DNA of 17,948 nt. Origin: DASTGO01 sp035719045 (lineage in GTDB: Bacteria > Actinomycetota > Actinomycetes > Actinomycetales > Kineosporiaceae). Shown one piece after another: positions 8,060-15,617 of the stretch; position 1 is the first letter of the stretch, and each line of letters starts with the position of its first letter. The stretch covers positions 1-17,948 of the forward strand of contig DASTGO010000230.1 in assembly GCA_035719045.1 (NCBI GenBank), in the 5' to 3' direction. Under the pieces are notes generated by a model. The model saw nothing but the letters and a program-made list of their open reading frames with translations. It was not told the DNA's origin and ran no database searches. Made by a program: the position numbers and the translations under genes.

Positions 8060-10204
8060 TCAGGCAGCGGCGTCGCAGCGGGTGCCCCGGACCGGAATGC
8101 CGGACAGTCCGAGCCGGGACAGCCCGTCCGGCAGTCGCGGATCCAGGCGAACCCCGTCGGCCGTCGGCTCCAGCCCCAGCACCGTCCGGATGAACAGCAG
8201 GGTGGCACCGGAGGCCCATGCCTGCGGGGAACAGGCCGAGGGATAGGGGACGGGCAGGTCGGAGGACGCGCGCGGGATGCCGACCAGGGCCTCCGGCAGC
8301 CGGTAGCCGACGTGCGGGGCGCTGTCGAGCACGGCCCGGGCGATCCGCGCGGCTTCGGCCCGGCGCCCGTACCGGGCCAGTCCCGCGGCGATCAGGCTGT
8401 TGTCATGCGGCCACACCGAGCCGTTGTGGTACTCGATGGGGTTGTACGCCGGCTGTCCGGCGGCCAGCGTGCGCACCCCCCAGCCGGAGAACAGCGGCTC
8501 ACCCATCAGATGGCTCACCACGTCGTCGACCCGTTCGTCGGGGACGATCCCGCTCCAGAGCAGGTGGCCGAGGTTGGACGTCAACGTCGGCACCGGGCGC
8601 TTCCGGCCGTCGAGGGCGAGGGCGTAGAACCCGCGGTCCGGTAACCAGAACGCCTCCTGGAACCGGTCCCGCAGCCGGTCGGCGTCCCGGTCGAGCCGTT
8701 GGGCGTACGTCGGGTCGTGCCAGACCTCGCGGGCCAGTCGCGCGACCCGGCGCCGGGCGTCGTAGGCGTACCCCTGCAGCTCGCAGGTGGCCCGGGGGAG
8801 TGCGGCCAGGGTGCCGTCGGGGTGCACGATCGAGTTCCAGGAGTCCTTCCAGCACTGGTTGACCAGGCCGGTCACCGGGTTGCGGGTGGCGTACTCCACG
8901 AAGCCGTCCCGGTCCGTGTCGCCGTAGACCTCGACCCAGCGCATCGCCTTGCGGGCCACGGTCTCGAGGTTGCGGACGGTCGCCGTGTCACCGGACCACC
9001 GCTCGTACTCGTCGAGGACGACCAGGAACAGCGGGGTGGCGTCCGCCGAGCCGTAGTAGGGCGACTGGGGGCGCTGCCCGAAGTAGGTCAGCTCGCCGTG
9101 GCGCAGTTCGTGCAGGATCTTCCCCGGCTCGGCGTCGCGGAAGTCGTCCCGGGTGTGCGCCTGCAGGGCGGCCAGGGTGTGCAGCGTGGTCCGGGCCAGT
9201 TCGGGCACGAACGGCAGGGCCTGGTAGCTGACGATCAGGCTGTCCCGGCCGAACAGGGCCATGAACCAGGGCAGGCCCGCCGCGGGGAGAGCCGCCGTGT
9301 CCGCCCCGTCCGGGTGGAACCGCAGCGCCGCGAGGTCGATCAGGCTGTGCCGGTACAGCCGCATCAGGTCGTCGGAGTCGGTGTCGAGCCGGGGAGTCCC
9401 CTGCAGCCAGGCGGCCACCGGTTCGAACGGGTCCGCCTGGACGTCCTGTCCGCCGCCGGCCGGGGCCGGGTGGTTCCCGGGACGCCGCGGGGCCGGGGGC
9501 TGGGCGACGGGGCGTGGGGCCTGTCCGCCCAGCATTTCGCCCGGTATTTCGCCCGTGATGGGGTCGAGCCGGCCGCTGTTCCGGTCGGGCAGGTCCGGCG
9601 CCTGCGCGTCCCCGGGCCCGGTGCCCACCGTGATCCGGATGTCGCGCCGCCAGCACTCACCGGGTTCCAGCCGCAGCCGGAAACTCGCGGACTCCTGCGT
9701 GTAGTAGGCCTCCCCGGCGCTGATCCGGGTCTCGCGGACGAAGCCGTCCCGGCGGTAGCCCAGCAGTACGTGGTCGGCCCCGACCTGCCGGTACATCCGG
9801 CCGGACTTGGCCAGCCGGTCCTTGACCTCGAACACGTCCGCGAAGTCCGCGTCGAACAACAGGTCCAGCTGCACCGAGAGCGGGGCCACGTCGTGGCTGG
9901 TGACCTCGAGCCGCTCGGTCACCCCGTCCCCGACCCAGCGGCGGCGCACGACGGACACCGTCGGGTTGCGGTACACGGTGCCGGTGGGCTCCTCCAGGAA
10001 GACGACGGCCTCGTCATGGGCGACCACGTCACCGGCCAGGGCGATCAGGGGACGTCCGTTGAACCTGAGCTCCCAGCGGGAGAGATGACGCATGTCCCGG
10101 TAGAACAGCCCGCTCGGCTGGGCAGGGTTGACCTCGACGTTCCCACGGCCGTCGCTGACCATGAAGGTCCGCCCGCGGAGGATGGTGAGCTGGCGCGGTC
10201 CCAT
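8060..10204 (-). CDS. Glycogen-debranching-type glycoside hydrolase (amylo-alpha-1,6-glucosidase family)
   Basis: The 714-residue protein starts at ATG with GGGAG four bases upstream. The N-terminal beta domain (about 5-195) matches the bacterial/archaeal debranching-enzyme N-terminal domain: LTILRGRTFMVSDG, GLFYRDMRHLSRWEL. The C-terminal (alpha/alpha)6 domain (about 262-710) has FGRDSL (D321), CWKDSWNS (D454) and NGSVWPHDN (D601), the usual active-site motifs of the family. Between them, residues about 198-262 are Pro/Gly/Ala-rich and look disordered, an insertion that looks long for a domain linker. The likely job is hydrolysis of alpha-glucosidic bonds in the cytoplasm (no signal peptide). 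The exact substrate is unknown: many actinobacterial members are not part of a glycogen operon. It diverges from a GT4 glycosyltransferase and is followed by a membrane protein, and no glg genes are in view. Confidence 0.9.
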   Translation of the reverse strand: MGPRQLTILRGRTFMVSDGRGNVEVNPAQPSGLFYRDMRHLSRWELRFNGRPLIALAGDVVAHDEAVVFLEEPTGTVYRNPTVSVVRRRWVGDGVTERLEVTSHDVAPLSVQLDLLFDADFADVFEVKDRLAKSGRMYRQVGADHVLLGYRRDGFVRETRISAGEAYYTQESASFRLRLEPGECWRRDIRITVGTGPGDAQAPDLPDRNSGRLDPITGEIPGEMLGGQAPRPVAQPPAPRRPGNHPAPAGGGQDVQADPFEPVAAWLQGTPRLDTDSDDLMRLYRHSLIDLAALRFHPDGADTAALPAAGLPWFMALFGRDSLIVSYQALPFVPELARTTLHTLAALQAHTRDDFRDAEPGKILHELRHGELTYFGQRPQSPYYGSADATPLFLVVLDEYERWSGDTATVRNLETVARKAMRWVEVYGDTDRDGFVEYATRNPVTGLVNQCWKDSWNSIVHPDGTLAALPRATCELQGYAYDARRRVARLAREVWHDPTYAQRLDRDADRLRDRFQEAFWLPDRGFYALALDGRKRPVPTLTSNLGHLLWSGIVPDERVDDVVSHLMGEPLFSGWGVRTLAAGQPAYNPIEYHNGSVWPHDNSLIAAGLARYGRRAEAARIARAVLDSAPHVGYRLPEALVGIPRASSDLPVPYPSACSPQAWASGATLLFIRTVLGLEPTADGVRLDPRLPDGLSRLGLSGIPVRGTRCDAAA

Positions 10205-10447
10205 GACGCTCCCGAGGGTCGGCGTCTGACGGACCGGTCTCCCGTGCTGGAACCGGTGCCTTGACGCACCAAGCCTGGCCGGTCCCCCGGGTCACTGTGA
10301 CATGATCGCCGAAATTCAGACCACACCCACCTCCCCTCGGTACCCCCGGCGCGAACAGGTATGTCCGGGGGTTCGCCGGGTATCTGCAGACGGAGCGCAT
10401 GTTCAGCAGTGAGGCGGCGCGGCTTCGTCCTGCCCCTGGGAGGCGTG
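10205..10447. promoter_or_regulatory. Divergent control region with inverted repeats between hydrolase and glycosyltransferase
   Basis: These 243 bp must hold both promoters. GTCAC-T-GTGAC at 10291-10301 is an 11-bp palindrome with operator-like geometry, in a comparatively AT-rich patch. A second inverted repeat is ACCCCCGG (10342-10349) with CCGGGGGT (10365-10372). An alternative pairing, CCGGCG (10346-10351) with CGCCGG (10374-10379), shares bases with it, so the two stems exclude each other. TTGACG at 10261-10266 resembles a -35 hexamer on the plus strand, but no good -10 follows at the proper distance. Confidence 0.45.
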
Positions 10448-11479
10448 ATGTCCGGCTCGGCGCTGCGGATCGCGATGCTCGCCCCGCCCTGGTACGACGT
10501 TCCCCCGGAGGCCTACGGGGGCATCGAGATGGTGTGCGGGGAACTGGCCGACGGCCTGGTGGAGGAGGGACACAAGGTTCGGTTGCTGGCCACCGGTGAC
10601 TGCCGGACCAAGGCGGAGTTCGTCGAGGCCGGGGACCGGCCGGAGATCTGCTGGATCGGCCGCAGCGTCCCGACCATCGCCTACGCCGCACAGGCGGAGC
10701 GGCTGCTGCGGGGGTCGGACGTGGACCTCGTGCACGACCACACCGAGGCGGGCCCGCTGTTCGCCGCGGTGCGGGACGCCCCCACCGTCGTCACCGCACA
10801 CGGGCCGATGACCGGCCCGTTCGGGGCGTACTACCGGGCCATCGCCGATGGCGTCCACCTGGTGGCGATCTCCCAGGCGCAGCGGGACCTGGCGCCGGAC
10901 CTGCCCTGGGTGGGCATGGTGCACAACGCCGTCCGCGTGGACGACTTCCCGCTGCCCGGTGAGCGGGACGACGTCGTGGTGTTCCTCGGGCGGGCCAGCC
11001 GGGACAAGGGCGCCCACCTGGCCATCGACGCGGCCCGGGCTGCGGGGCTGCGGATCCTGCTGGCCGGCAAGTGCACCGAGGTCGAGGAGCACCTGTACTT
11101 CGCCAGCGAGGTGAAGCCCCGGCTCGGCGAGGATGCGCAGTGGCTGGGGGAGGCGGACATGGCGCTCAAGCTCGACCTGCTGAGCCGGGCCCGCTGCCTG
11201 CTGTTCCCGATCTGCTGGGAGGAGCCGTTCGGGATGGTGATGATCGAGGCCAACGCCTGCGGGACGCCGGTCGTCGCCCTGCGCCGCGGTTCGGTCCCGG
11301 AGGTGATCACCGACGGGGTGAACGGCTTCGTCTGCGACGACCCGGCCGAACTGCCGGAGGCGGTGCTGGCGGCGGAACGGCTGGACCCGTACCGGTGCCG
11401 GGAACACCTCTACGGCCGGTTCGATCCGCCGACCCTGGTAAGCGGCTACCAGGAGGTCTACCGGCAGGTGCTCGGGTAG
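10448..11479 (+). CDS. GT4-family glycosyltransferase
   Basis: A retaining nucleotide-sugar glycosyltransferase with a GT-B fold. The ATG at 10448 has GGGAGG at 10438-10443. It places the first beta strand (LRIAMLAPPWYDVPPEAYGG) at the N-terminus, as in the family; the in-frame ATG at 10361 would add a non-conserved leader. The protein is 343 residues. Visible motifs are YGGIE with HDHTEAGPL in the N-terminal domain, VFLGRASRDKGAHLAI at the start of the C-terminal domain, and EPFGMVMIEANACGTPVVA with the E-x7-E pair (E259, E267) that contacts the donor in GT4 enzymes. It lacks membrane segments. Divergent placement from the debranching-type hydrolase suggests a common glucan or glucoside pathway. 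Donor and acceptor cannot be deduced. Confidence 0.92.
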   Translation: MSGSALRIAMLAPPWYDVPPEAYGGIEMVCGELADGLVEEGHKVRLLATGDCRTKAEFVEAGDRPEICWIGRSVPTIAYAAQAERLLRGSDVDLVHDHTEAGPLFAAVRDAPTVVTAHGPMTGPFGAYYRAIADGVHLVAISQAQRDLAPDLPWVGMVHNAVRVDDFPLPGERDDVVVFLGRASRDKGAHLAIDAARAAGLRILLAGKCTEVEEHLYFASEVKPRLGEDAQWLGEADMALKLDLLSRARCLLFPICWEEPFGMVMIEANACGTPVVALRRGSVPEVITDGVNGFVCDDPAELPEAVLAAERLDPYRCREHLYGRFDPPTLVSGYQEVYRQVLG

Positions 11480-11540
11480 CGCCGTCCCCCGGCCGGATTC
11501 CCGGGCCCTGGGTTCAGCGCCGGGCGACGGCAGCCGATAG

Positions 11541-11579
11541 CCCTCGAAGGCCCGGGGTCCGGCCGGCCCCGGGCGAGGG
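11541..11579. terminator. Strong hairpin between glycosyltransferase and histidine kinase
   Basis: CCCTC (11541-11545) plus GCCCGGGG (11550-11557) pair with CCCCGGGC (11567-11574) plus GAGGG (11575-11579). The structure has a 4-nt bulge on the left arm and a 9-nt loop. It lies 61 bp after the glycosyltransferase stop and four bases before the kinase Shine-Dalgarno (11584-11590). It may terminate the upstream transcript or shape the kinase leader. No T tract follows. Confidence 0.5.
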
Positions 11580-11596
11580 TCCCGAGGAGGTCGCTG

Positions 11597-12958
11597 GTGG
11601 CAGTCGATGTGAAGGGCGGGGAGCGGGAAGGTGGTCCGGCACCTGGGCGGCAGGTGGTGTCCGCACGGCTGGACGGACCACGCGAACTCGCCGCCTGCGC
11701 GCAGTCCCTGGCGCAGACCGTGGTGACCGACGACCCTGACGGCCTCGGCCTGCTCGCGGCCCTGCCCCACCTGGTGTACTGGAAGGATGCCGGGGGCTGC
11801 TATCTCGGCGCCAACCCCGCCTACCGCAGGGCCCGGGAACTGCCCGGCCTGGACGGCCTGATCGGCCGGACCGAGGACGACCTGCCCGTCCGGGACGCCT
11901 TCACCATGACGCTGCCGTCGATCGAGAGTTCCGTGGTGTCCTCGGGGGTTGCGGTCACCGGGGTGCAGACCCTGAACCGGGCGGATCGGCAGGACGCCAC
12001 CAAGGTCCTGCTCACCGTCGTGCCGCTGCGGACCGAGGAGGGTCGGGTCACCGGCGTGCTCGGGGTCGGCGCGGACGTCACCGGGCTCAGCGACCTCGAC
12101 GCGAAGGTGTCCCATGCCAGCAAGCTGGAGTCGATCGGCAGGCTGGCCGCCAACATCGCTCACCAGATCAACACGCCGGTGCAGTTCATCACCGACAACA
12201 CGCGCTTCGTCGCAGACGGCGTCGCCAACGCGCTGCGTGCCCTGCAGGAGATGCGGGCCGTGGTGCTCGACCCCCGCGCAGCCGCCGACGCGGACCGGTT
12301 GGAGAAGCTGCGCCGGGTGATCCAGGCGGCCGATGTGGACTTCCTGGACGAGGAGTTGCCGTCCGCACTGCTGCAGTCGCTGGAGGGTCTGAGCCAGATC
12401 GCGCAGATCGTGTCCAGCCTGAGCGACTTCTCCCGGCCGGAGGGTGCGATGGCGCCCGCGGACCTCAACCACGCGGTCGACAACGCCGTCCACCTGACCC
12501 TGCAGGAGTGGACCGAGGTCGGCGACCTGCGGCTGGATCTCGATCCCGACGCCGGCAGCATCCTGTGCTACGAGGGGGAGCTGCGGCAGGTGCTGCTCAA
12601 CCTGATCAGCAATGCGGCGCAGGCGATCGCCGGCAGGCGGGAGACCGACCCGGACGCTCCGGCGGGCCTGATCGAGATCGCCACCCACCGGCTCGCGGAC
12701 ACCGTCGTGGTGACCGTCCGGGACAACGGCTGCGGGATGGACGAGGCGGTCCGGGCACGGATCTTCGACCCGTTCTTCACCACCCGGCCGCTCGGCCAGG
12801 CGACCGGGCAGGGGCTCAGCCTCGCCTACACCACCGTCGTCGGGCACCACGGCGGGGACATCGAGGTCAGCACCGAGCCCGGCCGGGGAACCATGTTCAC
12901 GGTCACGCTGCCGGTGAGTCCGCCCGCGGACCTGGTGGGGGAGGCGGCGCGTCCCTGA
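11597..12958 (+). CDS. Soluble PAS-domain sensor histidine kinase
   Basis: The GTG start at 11597 has GAGGAGG at 11584-11590 with six bases between. The 453-residue protein has a PAS-like domain at about 50-170 (LPHLVYWKDAGGCYLGAN, then VTGVLGVGADVTGL). The dimerisation and phosphoacceptor helix is at about 175-205 with IAHQINTP, phospho-His at 189. A long helical insert follows (about 205-290), then the ATPase domain with LNLISNAAQA (N339), DNGCGMD (D376), FDPFFTT and GQGLSL. No transmembrane segment is visible, so it should sense a cytoplasmic or diffusible signal. The residue after His is Gln instead of the more common Glu, which in many kinases serves in dephosphorylation or phosphotransfer. 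No response regulator lies next to it, so it is an orphan kinase. The ligand is unknown. Confidence 0.93.
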   Translation: MAVDVKGGEREGGPAPGRQVVSARLDGPRELAACAQSLAQTVVTDDPDGLGLLAALPHLVYWKDAGGCYLGANPAYRRARELPGLDGLIGRTEDDLPVRDAFTMTLPSIESSVVSSGVAVTGVQTLNRADRQDATKVLLTVVPLRTEEGRVTGVLGVGADVTGLSDLDAKVSHASKLESIGRLAANIAHQINTPVQFITDNTRFVADGVANALRALQEMRAVVLDPRAAADADRLEKLRRVIQAADVDFLDEELPSALLQSLEGLSQIAQIVSSLSDFSRPEGAMAPADLNHAVDNAVHLTLQEWTEVGDLRLDLDPDAGSILCYEGELRQVLLNLISNAAQAIAGRRETDPDAPAGLIEIATHRLADTVVVTVRDNGCGMDEAVRARIFDPFFTTRPLGQATGQGLSLAYTTVVGHHGGDIEVSTEPGRGTMFTVTLPVSPPADLVGEAARP

Positions 12959-12968
12959 CCCCGCTCGG

Positions 12969-12983
12969 GCTGCCGCGGGCAGC
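12969..12983 (+). terminator. Hairpin after the histidine kinase
   Basis: GCTGCC (12969-12974) and GGCAGC (12978-12983) form a perfect 6-bp stem with a 3-nt loop, starting 10 bases after the kinase stop codon. A second stem, CCTCCC (13013-13018) with GGGAGG (13029-13034), touches the end of the convergent tetR gene. Both fit T-less actinobacterial terminators between convergent genes. Confidence 0.5.
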
Positions 12984-13034
12984 ACCCGCCCCGGGCCGCT
13001 GTCGGGTAGCGCCCTCCCGTTCCGACCGGGGAGG

Positions 13035-13757
13035 TCAGCGGCCGGTGGAGGCGGTCCCGGTGCCGAGCAGGCCGCGGATCAGGTGGTCGACGTCCAGCCG
13101 CAGTTCCTGGAACAGGGCCTGCGGCTGGACGCCGTTCGCGTACTCGTCCCGCAGTTCCAGCCGGACGAGCTTGAGATAGAGGACGGAGAACACGGCGGTG
13201 GCGGCACGCTCGACCTCGTCGTCGGTCCGGTCCCGGCGCCCGTCGACGCAGCGCCGGAGGACGGTGGCCACCGCATCCTCCAGGTCACGGATCCGGGTGA
13301 GGGCCTGTGCCCGGTGCGGGCCCTCGGCGCCGAAGAGCACCTCGCGCTGGTAGACGGTGGTGTTCTCCCGCTGGCTGATGGCGGCCTGGACCAGCGGTTC
13401 GACCAGCGCCACCACCGCCTCCGCGGCAGAGGCACCGTCCTGCGCGGCCACCAGGCCGTGCCGGGCGCCGAGCCGCAGCCGCTCGTTCATCACCATGATG
13501 AGCAGTTCGGCCTTGTTCTGCGCGTAGCGGAAGAGGGTCCCCGCGCCGATGTCCGCGGCCTCGGCGATCTCCTGCGTGGTCACCGCGGCATATCCCTTGC
13601 GGGTGAACAGGTCCTCGGCCGCCTCGAAGATCCGCCGCTGGGTGTCCTGCTTCTTGCGTTCCCGGCGGCCGAGCGGTTCGGCTGCGGCCGCCGGGGCGTC
13701 CGGCGGCGACTCCTGCGGGAGTGCTCCCGCCGGCTGGGTGGCTGACCGCGTTGTCAT
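13035..13757 (-). CDS. TetR-family transcriptional regulator
   Basis: The ATG at 13757 is preceded by a GGGAGGGACGGG purine stretch, and gives 240 residues. A disordered N-terminus of about 30 residues precedes the TetR DNA-binding domain at about 36-90: RRIFEAAEDLFTRKGYAAVT, then TQEIAEAADIGAGTLFRYAQ and NKAELL, the classic helix-turn-helix pattern. The remaining helical domain should bind a ligand and mediate dimerisation. It diverges from the oleate hydratase gene with 192 bp between, the usual arrangement for a TetR repressor and its target. I infer it controls the hydratase and probably itself. A fatty acid or acyl-CoA ligand is a reasonable guess but is not shown by the sequence. It is convergent with the kinase gene. 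Confidence 0.92.
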   Translation of the reverse strand: MTTRSATQPAGALPQESPPDAPAAAAEPLGRRERKKQDTQRRIFEAAEDLFTRKGYAAVTTQEIAEAADIGAGTLFRYAQNKAELLIMVMNERLRLGARHGLVAAQDGASAAEAVVALVEPLVQAAISQRENTTVYQREVLFGAEGPHRAQALTRIRDLEDAVATVLRRCVDGRRDRTDDEVERAATAVFSVLYLKLVRLELRDEYANGVQPQALFQELRLDVDHLIRGLLGTGTASTGR

Positions 13758-13820
13758 CCCGTCCCTCCCGATGTCCGTCGCGTCACATCTACCGGTGCGA
13801 CTCCTCCACCTCCAAACCGG

Positions 13821-13850
13821 AGTATAGTCATTTCTGAGCGCAGTCCGGAA
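13821..13850 (-). promoter_or_regulatory. Possible tetR promoter in the AT-rich patch
   Basis: The only AT-rich patch between tetR and the hydratase holds TATACT on the minus strand (13821-13826), a good -10 hexamer. TTCCGG, a poor -35, lies 18 bases upstream (13845-13850). On the plus strand the same patch reads TATAGT (13823-13828), which could serve the hydratase. CTCC-N5-GGAG (13810-13822) adjoins it and may be part of an operator. Confidence 0.4.
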
Positions 13851-13874
13851 GGCTGGCGACAGGGAACGGGCCGT

Positions 13875-13889
13875 GGTCCGGCCCGGACC
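13875..13889. promoter_or_regulatory. 15-bp palindrome, candidate TetR operator
   Basis: GGTCCGG-C-CCGGACC is a perfect inverted repeat around one central base, in the intergenic region between tetR and the oleate hydratase. It lies downstream of the AT-rich promoter-like patch and 60 bases before the hydratase start codon. Size and position fit a TetR-family operator, though GC-rich DNA makes such palindromes more likely by chance. Confidence 0.45.
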
Positions 13890-13910
13890 GGGAGAAGACC
13901 TGGGATCGGT

Positions 13911-13943
13911 CCTGGGGCTGGGAACAGCCCCAGGGAGGAGGAG
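13911..13943 (+). promoter_or_regulatory. Leader hairpin with GGAA loop abutting the hydratase ribosome-binding site
   Basis: CCTGGGGCTG (13911-13920) pairs perfectly with CAGCCCCAGG (13925-13934) across a GGAA loop, which is of the stable GNRA class. The stem ends exactly where the extended Shine-Dalgarno GGAGGAGGAG (13934-13943) begins, six bases before the ATG at 13950. In mRNA it would form a 10-bp hairpin next to the ribosome-binding site. It could stabilise the 5' end, modulate initiation or bind a protein. Confidence 0.6.
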
Positions 13944-13949
13944 TCCGAG

Positions 13950-15545
13950 ATGGACATCGACCGCGAGGCGCAGCACCTGTGGATCGTCGGCGGCGGGATC
14001 GCCGGTATGGCCGCGGCGGCCTACGCGATCCGGGACGCGCAGATGCCCGGACGCAACATCCACATCATCGAGGAACTGGGCCTGGTCGGCGGTTCGATGG
14101 ACGGGGCGGCCTCCCCGGCGGCGGCGGACGCCTTCGTGACCCGCGGTGGCCGGATGCTGGAGGACCGGGCCTACCAGTGCACCTGGGACCTGTTCGGCAG
14201 CATCCCGTCCCTGGAGGACCCCTCGATCACGGTGCGCGAGGAGATCGTCTCCTTCAACGAACGGGTGCACACCCAGGCGCGGGCCCGGCTGATCGACGCC
14301 GAGCACAACATCCTGCCCGCGGCGGACTACGGCTTCTCCGTCCGCGACCGCGCCGAACTGTCCCGGCTGATCGCCACCCCGGAGTTCCTGCTCGGCTCCC
14401 GGCGGATCGACGAGGTGTTCGGCGAGCACTTCTTCACCACGAACTTCTGGAAGTGCTGGCGGACCACGTTCGCCTTCCAGAAGTGGCACAGCGCGGCCGA
14501 GCTGCGCCGGTACTGCCTGCGTTTCCTGCACGTCTTCGAGCACCTGCACGACCTGTCCGACGTCCGGCGGACGGTCTACAACCAGTACGACTCGATGATC
14601 GTGCCGCTGCAGCGCTACCTGGTGGAGCACGGTGTGGACGTCCGGTTCGCGACCCGGGTGACCGATGTCGACCTCGCCGAGGGGCCCGACGGCCGCCGGA
14701 TCACCGGCCTGCACCTGCAGACCGCCGGCGGGGAGGAGGTCCTGGCCCTCGGCGAGCAGGACTACGCCCTGCTGACCCTCGGGTCGATCACCTCCGACGC
14801 CCGGTACGGTGGGATGGACACCGTGCCGGAACTGGTCCGGGACCGGCGTGACCACGGCTGGTCGCTGTGGGAGCGGATCGCCACCAAGGCGCCGGACTTC
14901 GGGCGCCCGATCGCCTTCTGCGGCAACGTGGACGAACACAAGTGGGAGTCGTTCACCCTCACCATGCACGGGGACACCCTGCTGAAGCGGATCACCGCCT
15001 ACTCCGGCAACGAGCCGGGCACCGGTGCGCTGATGACCTGGGTGGACTCCGGCTGGCACCTGTCCATCGTGGTCCCGTACCAGCCGCACTTCCCCGGGAT
15101 GCCCGCCGACACCTACACCCTGTGGGGCTACGGTTTCGAGATCGACCGGGTCGGTGACTACGTCCCCAAGCGGATGTCCGAGGCGACCGGGCGGGAGATC
15201 CTCACCGAACTGGTCCGCCAGTTGGGTTTCGACGACATCCTCGACGAGGTGCTGGCCACCACCGACATCACCACGGTGATGCTGCCCTACGCCTCCGCGC
15301 TGTTCGCCTGCCGGGCGGGCGGCGACCGGCCGAAGGTGGTGCCGGACGGCTCGGCCAACTTCGCCTTCCTCGGCCAGTTCACCGAACTGCCGGAGGACAT
15401 CGTCTTCACCGTCGAGTACTCGGTGCACGGCGCGATGCACGCGATCTACACCCTGCTCGGCGTGGACCGGCAGATCCCGCCGATCTACCACGGGATCCTC
15501 GACCCCGCGGCTGCGCTGAGCGCCACCAGGACGATGTTGCACTGA
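13950..15545 (+). CDS. ohyA: Oleate hydratase (FAD-dependent, myosin-cross-reactive antigen family)
   Basis: Family members add water to the cis-9 double bond of oleate and related fatty acids, giving 10-hydroxy acids; FAD has a structural role. The ATG start follows the strong GGAGGAGGAG site. The FAD-binding motif GGGIAGMAAAAYAIRD is at 14-29. RGGRML (65-70) is the cofactor-side loop, followed by YQCTWDLFGSIPSLEDPS. TFAFQKWHSAAELRRYCLRF is at 173-192, and YNQYDSM contains Y213, likely the conserved substrate-site Tyr. The C-terminal part has GQFTELPEDIVFTVEYSVHG. Length is 531 residues, near the shorter members; several well-studied enzymes are about 590-650. The Glu of the RGGREM loop in those enzymes is Met69 here, as I recall for the monomeric Rhodococcus type. 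It is divergent from tetR and convergent with the acyl-CoA ligase gene. Confidence 0.95.
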   Translation: MDIDREAQHLWIVGGGIAGMAAAAYAIRDAQMPGRNIHIIEELGLVGGSMDGAASPAAADAFVTRGGRMLEDRAYQCTWDLFGSIPSLEDPSITVREEIVSFNERVHTQARARLIDAEHNILPAADYGFSVRDRAELSRLIATPEFLLGSRRIDEVFGEHFFTTNFWKCWRTTFAFQKWHSAAELRRYCLRFLHVFEHLHDLSDVRRTVYNQYDSMIVPLQRYLVEHGVDVRFATRVTDVDLAEGPDGRRITGLHLQTAGGEEVLALGEQDYALLTLGSITSDARYGGMDTVPELVRDRRDHGWSLWERIATKAPDFGRPIAFCGNVDEHKWESFTLTMHGDTLLKRITAYSGNEPGTGALMTWVDSGWHLSIVVPYQPHFPGMPADTYTLWGYGFEIDRVGDYVPKRMSEATGREILTELVRQLGFDDILDEVLATTDITTVMLPYASALFACRAGGDRPKVVPDGSANFAFLGQFTELPEDIVFTVEYSVHGAMHAIYTLLGVDRQIPPIYHGILDPAAALSATRTMLH

Positions 15546-15585
15546 CAAGGACCTGGCGGCCCTGACCGGGATGGGTTGCACTGAC
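15537..15585 (+). repeat. 10-bp direct repeat carrying the hydratase stop codon
   Basis: TTGCACTGAC occurs at 15537-15546, where it holds the last codons and the TGA stop of the hydratase, and again at 15576-15585. The two copies are 39 bases apart. This may be a small local duplication. A similar GATG/GGATGG context precedes both copies. Confidence 0.4.
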
Positions 15586-15617
15586 CCGGATCGGGCTGTA
15601 CCGAGGCCACCCCCTGA

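Noticed and set aside
8699..10264. Plus-strand open frame opposite the glycogen-debranching-type hydrolase
   Set aside because: It is an antisense shadow typical of GC-rich DNA; the minus-strand protein has clear domains and active-site motifs.
10403..12985. Minus-strand open frame opposite the glycosyltransferase and kinase
   Set aside because: It spans two real plus-strand genes and their gap, and shows no recognisable domain.
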